A stretch of 64,000 nt of DNA from Branchiostoma floridae (lineage: Eukaryota > Chordata > Leptocardii > Amphioxiformes > Branchiostomatidae). Of the stretch, positions 48,940 through 60,500 are shown piece by piece. The stretch covers positions 18,668,003 through 18,732,002 of the forward strand of contig NC_049980.1 in NCBI RefSeq assembly GCF_000003815.2, written 5' to 3'. Numbering within the stretch: the stretch's first letter is position 1; each line of letters starts with the position of its first letter. The position numbers were made by a program, and so were the translations under genes. The notes under the pieces are model-generated. The model was given only the letters and a program-made list of their open reading frames with translations. It ran no database searches and was not told the DNA's origin.

Positions 48940-49520
48940 AAGAGCAGGGAGGGAGTACGTCAACGCACGTCACTCGCACGGTTGCGCAAGGTGTAAGTAC
49001 GTGGTCTGCACGCCACGCCTGGCTGCGAGCGGTTGCGTTCATCGTTCGTTGCGGAAGTGGTAGGTGAGTTGCACGTGCTTACAACGTACGGTCTCTGTGC
49101 GATTACGGTCTCTGTTAACGTATGCAGGCCCTACTTACACGTGCTACGTGCGCCGTCCGTACAGCAATTGACTGTGAGAAAACTTTAATACACTCACGGA
49201 GCCAGTGCGTTGTACGCTCATTGGCTGTACATGGCAGGTGCGTCACCCGTACTGGCACGTACGAAGGGCGAATCCGCAGCCCGAACGCAGAGAAAGTTCC
49301 GCATGCACTTAAATTTCTACGGCGTGTCTGCCTGCTCTCAAATCCGTCGAATTCCCTACGAGCTCGTACGGAGACGGTACTTACCACTTACGGACACCAA
49401 AAGATTGCCGACGTTTTGGCACGTATTTGCACGTACGGCGGGTTGTGCCCCTAGCTTAAAGCCGGGAACGGGTTTTCTGTGCGTTCAAATCTAGGCACGC
49501 GTTAAAAATCTGCGCGTCAA
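48940..49520. repeat. CpG-dense ACGTACG-rich segment
   Basis: Within AT-rich surroundings this ~580-bp stretch has very many CpGs and repeated CACGTACG, CGTACGG, GCACGT and GTACGT words. Open frames on both strands are a by-product of its GC content. It is probably a decayed repeat; no TIRs were identified. Confidence 0.5.
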
Positions 49521-50623
49521 AAATAAAGTTCTTGAAATATGCCAGCAAATGTGCAATGAGAAATTCTTAGGCAGAAAAATGTCACCCCATTATATGATTT
49601 TCCATCTGTTACCTGGATTTGGGGTTTGAAAAGCCCCAGATTTTTAGGTCTTTTGGAATAGGTTAATTTGCAAAATATTCAGAATATTTCAAAATCAATT
49701 AAATTTGACGCAAATACATGGGAAAATTACTAACGTGTATCGTTTTGTAAAATATTAGGCTTTACTCAATTCTATAAGCTTCATTTCTCAAGCAGATTGT
49801 TGCACATGCAAATTTCAACCTTTTTGCGATGACTTATATGCCGTATGGCAGGAGACACGCGTTTACTACATCAGGGGTCGGATCAGAGTAACCTGATACA
49901 TTATTGAAGGTGGCATAGGCCCCTGCAACACAGGAGACAGTTCTACATCTAAACTGTCAATCACCTGGCAACCCAAAACCAACCATGGCTGTATTCACAA
50001 CCAAGAATAATGAAACGGAACGTTCATGGTGACAAATTTATCCGTTTTAGCTTGCCAAACGGATGAACCGTTTCATTTTTTTGCTCGGTGAACAGGGCCT
50101 TCCATATGATATTTAAGTACACTTTACCATTGCTGATCCCGAAGGTACCGTACCGCCAAAAGCGACTGCTATTACCGTCTATAGGACCCGAGTTGCAGTG
50201 TGGTTTCTGACTGACTGCCAATGACTTTAAACCACTGCAAATATTTTCTCCTTCGCGCAAAAGTATGTCCCCGCAATCTCAAATACATGTACAGCTAATA
50301 GACAATGGACTGGTAGAGAACAAATTTTATTGAGTTTGTCACGTGCACAGCAAGTTGTCTCCCAAATCATAATGCCGGCTTTGACGGCTTTTGGCGGACG
50401 TGCGTCTCTTTATGGCGCCGACACGCGCAGAACCCGCCCACGACTTCCCACAATATCATTTTCTTTTGCTCCCAATAACAATTTCATACATGTTGTCGGT
50501 ATTGCGCTTCTACACAGGCAATTATCGGCCTAATTGTACCGCGTATGCCAATTTTAAGCACGCATATTCAGTCCATTTGGCGACGATGTTTGACAAATTT
50601 ACGTGCATTATTGGTGACTTTTC
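49521..50623. other. Gene-free region
   Basis: No gene or recognisable element. The short frames here lack family resemblance. Confidence 0.4.
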
Positions 50624-50747
50624 ATCGTGCAGATAAGCGAAGTCACTAACAATGGAGTGAATGGAAGCTGGTTTGGAATTTAAGGATTCCGTGCAATTGA
50701 CTGAAGTGTGCGTTTATCCGACGCGCAATTAACTGGCTTCTACTGTA
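50624..50747 (+). mobile_element. Partial MITE copy related to 58300-58465
   Basis: Ends TTAACTGGCTTCTACTGTA, exactly as the element at 58300-58465, and shares GATTCCGTGCA(A/G)TT and GAAGTGTGCGTT. The left terminus is missing or diverged. Confidence 0.7.
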
Positions 50748-51424
50748 TACCACTTTGAAACTCAGATTTTAAACAAATAGTATTCCTAAGATTTTAGCAT
50801 TGAATCAGCATTTGATATGTCCCTTACAATGATTCCAATTTTTATGAACAGCCCTCTTGCTGAATCGTTGCTGTGAATTGCCTCGTTGTTGTAAATATGC
50901 CAGGAGGCATGTGAGTCTTGTTGTTGTTGTTATACAGAAAGAAGATAAGATGACCTAGGATTATGCTCCATATCATCCATATATAATTGAGTCAGACTTA
51001 CAACGTTCACAGAAACACAATGAAAAGTCATTTTGAGGACTTTTAACATAATGATGGCACAAGACATCGATAAACGTTTGCATTGAAAAAAAGGAAGATG
51101 ACATATACAGTGGCAAGATGCCAAAATAGCGACCTGATTTCTGTCTCCTGACTTCTTAGGTAAAAATGTCTACTTTTCTTACGCACCTAGCCAAGGAGCT
51201 AAACTAACCACTAAGAACCCTACCACTGTTTATGAATCGTTCAGTGTAATTGGTCAAGTCTTGATGATAGAGTATTTTAGCACCATTTCCATGGTAACCG
51301 TCATGAAAAATCTGCCTATTTCAAAATGTCTACAAATATTGTTTAGAGGTCCAAATGGCCGATAGAATGGCGTATGTCACCTGATCATGATTTATTAACT
51401 AAACTAGAAAGTCCGTCCGCACCC

Positions 51425-51870
51425 TCATACTGAATTTCAGGTGATTTGGTTTTAGTATAGAGGCATACCCAAAACTATATGTTTTTAGTCTGAAAATAGC
51501 AAAGAAAATCCCAAAATTCAACAATTTCAAGAAACGTATTCCGAAAGTAAAAATGAAATAATGTGGGCACATAGCCTACACACCTCCAAACCAAATTTCA
51601 GGTCATTTTGTTTCAATACAATGGCACAGGAGCCAAAAATATATATTTTTAGTCAAAAATGGCCCAAAATCCCCAAATAACTCATTTTTGAAGTAATGTA
51701 AGCACAAATTGTTCATAGTGCCATGTGAGCAAATGCCCAATGCACCTCTGTATCAAATTTCAGGTCATTAGGTTGTAATACCAGGGTACAGGGGCCCAAA
51801 ATATATATTTTCCGCCAAAAATGACTAAACACCCTAAATGAAACAATTTATAAGGTCTCTACCAAAAAAA
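51425..51870. repeat. Degenerate tandem repeat, ~162-bp unit, about three units
   Basis: AATTTCAGGT starts comparable blocks near 51433, 51594 and 51757, each followed about 50-60 bp later by AAA(A/C)TATAT(A/G)TTTTT-like sequence and a copy of ...AAAATCCC or CACCCTAAAT. The spacing is 161 and 163 bp. A separate duplicated segment (TATGAATCGTTC(A/G)GTGT) is at 51230 and 52105. Confidence 0.65.
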
Positions 51871-52213
51871 GAGAGGAAAAAAGTCTGGGGGTATTTGCTA
51901 TCTCTACCTCCATGCCAAATTGCAACTCATTTGGGCCAAAGATGAAAAAGTTGAATCCATTTATTTCAAGATTTGGCAGGAGAAACACTGCAAAAAAACA
52001 ATATACATGTATTTCAATCCACACTGTAGTATGGATTAAAATACTGAAAAGTTCTATTTATTTCTTACCTAACTAAAATGTTTTCTAAGAGCCCTTACAT
52101 TAGTTATGAATCGTTCGGTGTCATTGGTCATGCCTTGATAATGGCTAAATTTCAAAAACATCCAACAATGGCTTGTTTAGCAACTTTCCTGTAAGAAAAT
52201 GCTATTTTTCACC

Positions 52214-52227
52214 GTTGCCATGGCAAC
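52214..52227. promoter_or_regulatory. Second perfect X-box palindrome
   Basis: GTTGCCATGGCAAC, identical to 45664-45677. Confidence 0.4.
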
Positions 52228-52393
52228 CATTGTGGAAATTTGTCTAAATTTATTTCAAAATGGTTCCAAATATATTCAACAGGTATTTGTATGATCTAAG
52301 TGCAGAGAAATACTCATCAAATGTGGTTGGGGATTATTAAAACCACTTTTGATGACTTGTAATAAACGATTTTTGGTAGTTCTATAGATTTGA

Positions 52394-52558
52394 GTGACGT
52401 CACAAAATCACGTAATAATTCCTATAAAGCTGGGCATCTGACATGGTTATCATGCAAAATAATGAAGTAGAGGAATCAACCTTTTCAAAAAAGTAAGTCA
52501 CCCTTTGTCCCTTTGTTTGGTACCAAATGGCCATTTTGGGGGACCTGGCCCATGGACT
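52394..52558 (-). repeat. Right arm of the inverted-repeat pair
   Basis: Its reverse complement starts AGTCCATGGGCCAG and contains TTTGGTACC, GGGACAA, ATGATAACCATGTC and ACGTGATTTTGTGACGTCA, in the same order as 43586-43740. Confidence 0.7.
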
Positions 52559-54204
52559 AAAATGGTCATAGCGCCATGACAGCTTAAAAATCGGGAATTG
52601 TGTTACTTTCTTTCTGTTTAAAAAGAAAACACCGTGACAGAAGCAATCATATGTTTTATTTTCACCTCATATAAGATGCCCATTGCTGTGTTTCACGTAA
52701 AAGCCGGTAATAACTTTAAACCTGTTACACAATTCATTTTTCCACCAATATCCACGCTATGTGACTATATTCCATCTCTGCGAAATCACATATGAACATT
52801 TTACATACATAACGAATCAGAGTCTAGAAAGAAATATCACTAGACTAGGATCAATCATTCAATCAAAATTCAACTTCTTTCTTCTGCACGCGTTTGAAGC
52901 TGTGCCTAATACCAATGTATAACATCTTTGTAATCAGATACAAGTACACTTAAGTTGCTGATATATCCAGGCAAGTACATCGTCTCAACTCAGTACATAT
53001 TCCACTGTGGTCCCATGATAGTTCATTGCACGACGTTGGTCAGTACGACTATAGTAGTTGATACGGGTACATACGTCATCAAACTGGCGGAGCCGACCAG
53101 TGCGTGGTAGTTGGTCGTCCACATGGGTGTCTATGTGTAACCTAGCATAAACTAACCTAGCATGCGAGGTGGTAGAGTATGTGAGGGTCATTTGAAGAAA
53201 GAAATTATCGCCATGTCTTGATGTCGAAATGTCTGATAGGAACGTCGGTTGTAAAGTGGCGACATCATACATTCAAAGCATTAATTACCAAAAATAGTTT
53301 GACGACAATGACGATAATTGTTGGCTTTAGCTGATCCTGAGATAACAAAAAAGACTACCACCTATCAAGCTACGTCATGTTTCATGCCAGCCTCTCTGAA
53401 GGACAGTAAGATATGAAAATATGACATAGTGGACGACCTACAACCGCTGTCGCCATTTTGATGACGTATACGTAGTTGTACCCCGTGACATAGCGTCACA
53501 AACACAATTGTCTCTTGGATCGACTCGTAAATACAACCTGTAAAATAAACATTACATGGTAATGGAAAATATAAAAACCTGCACAATGTAAATCAGACAA
53601 CATCCACACCGTGCCATTTGGATACCACACTCCATTTCGGGTACTTCCATACTTTAAGTGTGACTTTCCACGGGAAAAACAACAATTAAAACCTGCCACA
53701 GAACTATTTACAGCTGACAGAAAGCGGATACAACTGATACAGTTGCGCTGTACGAATTTACTCAACTTTGATGACCAGTGAATATACATTTATAAGCAAC
53801 AAACACAATTATTTGAGACTTGAGAGATAATCGCTATGGACTGCAAAATATACAAGAAGACTGGCCCGTGGATAGGGATTCCTCACTACTGGCTTCTGAC
53901 GAAGCATTAAGGCATTGTTTGTAAAAAACAATCATCAGATCATTAGATACACTGGCTAAATGATACACGTAGCACCGATGTAGCATATGAGCAGTCTGTC
54001 CGTATTCAAGCGGTTTGCTTCTGACAATATTTCGGATGGTTTGATATGATTCATATCTTTATCTGCACAGTGGTTCATCTTTTCGGACATGTTGACAAGG
54101 AATCTCATATTTCCTGAGTGATCCAAGCAAACAGTTACAGTCCTTGCTACATTGCATCATAACCATCTTTACAAAATATCTACCAAAGCTATAAGATACT
54201 GGCT
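52559..54204. other. Gene-free region before the SLC43 3' end
   Basis: Two minus-strand frames (52985-53272 and 53496-53789, each about 95 codons) are open, but neither shows a family motif, signal or splice structure. No gene is assigned. Confidence 0.4.
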
Positions 54205-54210
54205 TTTATT
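54205..54210 (-). terminator. Polyadenylation signal of the SLC43 gene
   Basis: AATAAA on the minus strand, about 307 nt beyond the stop codon at 54517-54519. Confidence 0.45.
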
Positions 54211-54516
54211 GTTCTAGGTATAAAAGCGCCACCTCGCTAATATGAACCAAGGAGAGGACTGAATTCTACAAGTGTATTTTTACATTCCCCAAACTGCTAA
54301 CATATTTACATGTTTTATCGTCTTCTGCATTCCCGTAGAATATAATTGAATCACACTTTGGCTGGCGGAGGGTAGCAGCGACTTAATGTGAATATGCGGT
54401 AGACATCGGTCGAGGAAAACAAGATTTCTTTACCCTGTGGGCCTATACGTCTCCAAAACTGCTAGCACATATTTACAACTTTCATCGACATTTTCATCTC
54501 AGGAGGCTATTTTGTA

Positions 54517-57500
54517 TCACACTTTGGATGGCGTGGGTAGCAACGTCAGTAAATGATTGCCATGAGCTGACCGTCGACATTTCCGCGCAAGGTACACCGG
54601 CAACCCAAAGGCCACCAGGGATAGCAGCAGCAGCACAACATTGATCTACAGGGAAAAAGTCAGAACACAACATCAAATAAAGATTTTTCCATGTTAAATA
54701 TCTAAAGGATTTTCTTCTCAAACGCAACTGCTATTGCTCATTACTATATTCATATATATATGACCGCTACGATTGGATCCATAAACCTTCATAACTTTTC
54801 AAATATGTTGCTGATCTAAGCATGAAAGCTCATCTAAATCAGGGCACACCAGCCATTACTCCACAGGGAGGGGCGGTCTGGGCGGTACAGACTAGTTTGG
54901 GCAATGTTTCATCTATTCCTGATGTCATGGGGCCAGTACTACCGTGCAGTCATATGACCCATGTGTTTGTCCGTTTGAAGGTGAGGACGGCTACAGTATG
55001 AGGCTTCATGGTTGAGCTGGAACAGTTTCACTAGTTTCTGTTATCACTGCTTAGGGCGTATTCACTCACGTGATTTGATATTCATATCGATTATAAGTTT
55101 TTTTTCAAAGCAGTGATGTCACAGCAGCGAACACAGTCTGTCCTTATTTGCATATCAATAACTTGTACCTTGAACGAACACGTCTTTCATTTTTAAGGGC
55201 AAGATCTGGAACACCATCGAGTCATCTTTTTCTCTAAGCTTTGGACACGTTGGAAATGGTGGTCATTTCCAAATTCCAGGTATCACAGGATCTCTTATTG
55301 TCGAAGTACTATGATTCCCTGGAATGCAAATGAGAACAACACCATGACGGTGGACGAATCGATGACGCCATTTGAATACTCACATAGAACGGGTCCCCCT
55401 TCAGGGCCCCCTCCATCAGCAGGAATGCTGGGTACATCAGCAGGTCCACCACTGCAGCGACCACGTACCCTACACCCATCAGCCGGCCGTGATGAGATGG
55501 CGGGAAACTATGGGACATTTAAAAGTACATTATGTACAAACCATTCTCCTACAGCAGAGATGAATCTGTGTGGTAGGAAAAGGAGTGTAACAACGCAAGT
55601 CCCTTTGCGTGTGAGAAACTTTAAAGTCAACTCCCTGAGTAAGACACAACCTCTGAAGTGCTTGATTCTCGTGAAACATCAAAGAAGACATAATCAGGAA
55701 AAACAGTCAGAATAACACAAGGATAGGGTGGATTGCTCTACAAAAGGTGAAAATTACCGATAGCGGTTAATTTCAATTCTGCTCGGTTTATCTGGTAATG
55801 CCATGTAAGTCTTTTTTAGGAAATACAGTCTTTTACTTACATGATTGTGATGTACGCGGTGTACGTAGAATACAGAAATCCTCTTAGGCCAATTAAAGCC
55901 ACGAACCCCAGGATCTGAAAAAAATAATATATCCATTTTCAACAGTGTCAATGTAGCACTGTGCAGTTAAGCAAAGAAAGTACAAAAAATACAGAAGTAC
56001 AGAGCAACTTAATCTAGACTTAAAATCAAGACTAGCCAGACTTAATCACGCTTCTAGCAGCGCTAGCCCTTCCATTGGCCAGGCCCCTGACTTCCTGGGA
56101 GGAGGCTCATCGCTCCCTAACAACGAGAAATTGTGTAACACGTGCTCAGCAACAAACAAATGCCAGAAATGAATCCACAAATAAAACGTGGTGTCAAGTG
56201 TGGGATTTCATTACCATACAACATGCCACAATAAATTTTGTTAGCCACAATCTCGTAGCCACAAATATGGCTTACCTGGACTTGCATGACTGGAATGACG
56301 TCTGCAATACACAGAACAAGGCCTAAACAACATGTGACGAGACTGGAAACTGCACAATTCTTTATTCTTCTGGACTGGTCCTTTTGATCCACGTGCTCAT
56401 CTGGCAGTTGAAGCTCCAGAGCTGCAGTGATAAGTTTAGAGAGCTTTTACAATAGCTTTAAGAAGACACTTATAAGTTAGGTCTTCGAGAACAATCTAGT
56501 GAAAAAGTCTTACTTAACAGTCAAACCAGAAAACAAAGAAAAAGAAAACTAAAGGCGCACGGTGAAGAAAAACGGACTTGCAGCTGTAGTGGCAGAATAC
56601 AGTGAACTGCTAGTGAAAGTAGAAGAGGCAACAATGGGTTTGCAAACTCGACCCTCCAACTTACCTCTCCTGTCGTGTTTAAGGCTGTACACCAAGTTGA
56701 AGTTGTAGTTACTGTTGCTGTCTTGGTGCAGGGCCAACCGATGACCGATGTTTTGTATCCTGTAGTACATCACCAAAAAGCTAGGCGCCGCTATTGGTTT
56801 CTTGCAGCCCCGGTCCATGACCCAACCAGCCAGAGGCGAGAAGGGGAGCCCTGCGCCTTGAACGATGGCGAAGCAGCTCAGGTACCAATTCACTGGGAAG
56901 AAGAGGAGGCACGAGGATGTGTTAGAAATTGTAGTTTAAGCATCTTCATAACGAATTTTACCTACACAGGTGAACTTTCAAACAACAAACTATCGTATCA
57001 ATTGTTTTTAAGTCGTAAATCATACTACGCACCTGATGAGCCGTCGTCTTCCGACAGGACGTTGAGTTGTTGGTTCAAAATGGCGACCATGAAGAAAAAC
57101 TTAAGCTGCAAGATGGAGAGCCAAACCAGCAGCCATATGTAGTCTGGAGAGAGGTACAGGGACCTGGCACTGGGCTCGGTCTGCACTTCGGTGGTCAACC
57201 TAAGACGGGTTTAAAAGAATTAAGACTTATGGAAAGTGTTATGTTTTGGTGTCATTTGTGTTTTGTTGTTTTCGTTTGTTTATTGCTTGTTTGTCAGTTC
57301 TTTGTAAACAGGGCGATTAGAAGCCAGAGGGTAGGTCTTTACCAAATAAGAAGTGTTTAAAACAGCTGGGGACTCCAGTTATCCTTACCACTGATCCTTG
57401 GAGCCCTTTCTAAATACATCGTTCGACGACGACTTTTCCGACGACCCACTGGAGTACGATTCTCCGGACGACGAGTCGTCCGACCCCCGCGCCGGTGGGA

Positions 57501-60500
57501 GAATGGGGTCGTCTGGCGTCAGGAAGATGGCACTGAGAAACTGCACCACGGCCCCACCCGTCCACAGGTAGAACATGACATGGATGTCGAACCCTCGCTC
57601 GTACAGTTTCTGAAACAGTGAAGTCGACTGGTTACAGACTAGCCTAATACCCCTGTCCCATTTGGCGAAAATCGATTGAACGACGATTCTGCGGCAATTG
57701 CCCGAGCCTCGCTTGTAATAATAACTCTATTGCACAACAATTGTACAAGGTGTAAAGTATGACTTATATGTGACAGGGACGGTTTTCAGGTGAGAAATAC
57801 GCGCAAACCTTTGTCGATTGTAAATATGGCCGATATTCCATCGATACGCCCGAAGATCGTGGATGTGACGGGTATAACGAAATCGCGGCTCCCGACTGAC
57901 AGAGGGCCAATACTGAAATCCCTGGCAGCGAGATGTTGTGTAACGCAGGCTAGTTATAAATCATATTAAAGGATTTTTTACGAATCTGACTGCATGCTGG
58001 GAGACGCAGGGCATTGTGGTAGAACATAGAGGATATGATTTGATTTATTCGGCTGTATACAGAGAAATACAGCCAGGGCTACCCAACTAGCCGGAGGCTA
58101 TTATCAAGGGCTAGCCCTAGCTGATAGCAATGCAATATACAATAACAACATTACCTTTATTGATACATGAGGTTTGTTGTTTGGGCCTGGTTATTCGGAC
58201 AACGCAACATGCGGATAACTTTAGATGCGGACAAACAACATGCACGCGAAACGTCTGTGTCTGTCTATGACGTTGCTTGCCCCTGTGCTACAGTTGTAGT
58301 ACAGTAGAAGCACGCCTATTTTCCAGTGAATTTCGTGCAATTATCCGGCTGGTGCAATAATGCGAAGTTATCTAGCTGGACCGCACTGGTTTGGGATTTG
58401 GGGATTCCGTGCAGTTAACAGAAGTGTGCGTTAATCCGTTGTGCAATTAACTGGCTTCTACTGTACCCAGTAGGTAACTGCACCCGTGAAAATTCAGGCT
58501 ATTCCAAATTTCACAAATAGTTTGCAGGCTAGAAGTCTCTGACTTGCAAATATAACTTTATGTAATGAAACCATTTCAATATATCCATTTCTATCAAAAT
58601 CAAGAAAGTAGTGATTAAGCTTTAATATGTTAGATACCAGTTGGCAGGAACAAATCCAGCTGCTATCGCCTTGTCTTAGATACAATATACCTCTATACAT
58701 CAGAGTAATCTCCAAGGGAGATCACCGGTGGCATAAGGAGTTTAGCTGGCCCCCGGTGACTCAGAGCACCCCTTGGCCAGCTTAACTCCTTATATCATAT
58801 CATATCATATCATATCATATCACATCATCGGATAGGAGGCAGTTTGCCTGTGAAATCCGCTTCTAACGCTTCTAATCCGCTTCCTTATGCCACCGGTAGA
58901 TCTGCCTGCAGATTAACATTAGATTTAGAGAGGGTTGGACAATACAGTGTGTTTATACGGCCCTAGCAGCGGTACACTCCCCACGGTACATATTCCTCTC
59001 CCGGCATTTTTCCTTTCCCGGCATATTTTCCTTTCCCGTCATAATCCCGGATAAAAAATCGCGAATCGACAACACGCACACACACAAACCCCCCCCCCCC
59101 CCCAAAAAAAAAAAAACAATATGCGAACTTTTTGCCAGATGGCAGATTTCCATCTAAAGTTTTATAATGATAACAGTAAAAACAGTCTTTCAGTCCATAT
59201 CCAGATTGAAGCATGTTGCCACACAATTTGGCCGAGCCCAATAATTCCCATGCTACGAGCTATCTCTGTGGCCGAGGAATGTCAACAAAAGCTCCAGCTC
59301 TTGGGAATGAAATTAACGTCCATTCAAAAGCACGTCTGTCTCCATGGCGACGAAAGACGAGGGACTGCCCAAATGGGTCTCGGGGGTGGGGGTGGGAGGC
59401 GTGGATATGTGTAAGAACACGGTTCCTGTATAGTTTATGTTCTTCTATAGGGCTGCCTTTTTGTCTAATTTCTTGTATATAGTTCTCAAATTTGAGACTT
59501 TTAACATTTTGGGTCTTAACCCACCCAGACACAATCTATTCTGGTTCGTCCCAAACGACAATAACGGCTGTCTGAACAATGTCATAGTGCATTGGCCATG
59601 TTTTGACAGTTTCAACCATCGGGCTGCTTTTCAGATATCACTATTATTTCATTTCTATTTTATTTCAACACAAGACCTATTCACTAATCAAAATCGTGAC
59701 TTGACAAAAACATAACTTTGGTGACGGTATTTTTCTGGTAGAAAGGATAAGCCATGTGGAGTAAACTGGCCAGAAACACCTACTGAGTATTAAACCATTG
59801 GGCTTGTAACGTTATTGCAGTCCTGGAAAAAATTGCGAATCCCAAAACTGGAACAAATCAGTAGAAAAAAATCTAACACTTGCTGGGCGAAGGACACTTA
59901 CCTTATACGGGAAAAATCATTAGGAATAGCCCAGGTGTGTTAGATGCCCGCAATACCCACTCCTGAATGAGCATTAAAAGAATAGAAAAAGCCTGCTTCC
60001 GTTACTTCCTTTGAGATGGCAAACCCAATGAAATAAAAAGGAAAACATTGTCTTTGAACTACCAGGATGGAGGGTTAAAGATTCTAGATGTATATGCAAA
60101 ATGCAGAAGCCTACAAGCAGGGTGGGTCCGAAGGATTATGAAAACTCCACGGGACCCTGGCAGAATTTGTAGATGGAAGTTAATACCGGTCTTCCGATCT
60201 AATTTCAGTTTAAAAAAACAGGTGCACCGCCTGTTCTAACCCTTGCACCTTTCTCCAGAGATTTAATCCTCTCATGGAATGAGCTGGGAGGAGGGAAAAC
60301 AGACCTTGCACAAAACGAAATTATTTGTAATTGTAATGAAAACTTCAGGTTGAATAACAAAACTTTGTACTGTAAACATTGGATAGACTGTGGTATTATT
60401 TTGTAAGGGACATATGTAGCAACGCAGACTTAAAAACATCCTTTGGAAAACTCACTACCTTGATGACGGTAAAAACACAGTACAATGTATTATTCTGGAC

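Noticed and set aside
49122-49454. Overlapping open frames on both strands
   Set aside because: Produced by the CpG-rich composition, which lacks stop codons; frames on opposite strands are equally open.
55311-55715. 134-codon and other plus-strand frames (also 56675-57142)
   Set aside because: Antisense shadows of SLC43 exons on the minus strand.
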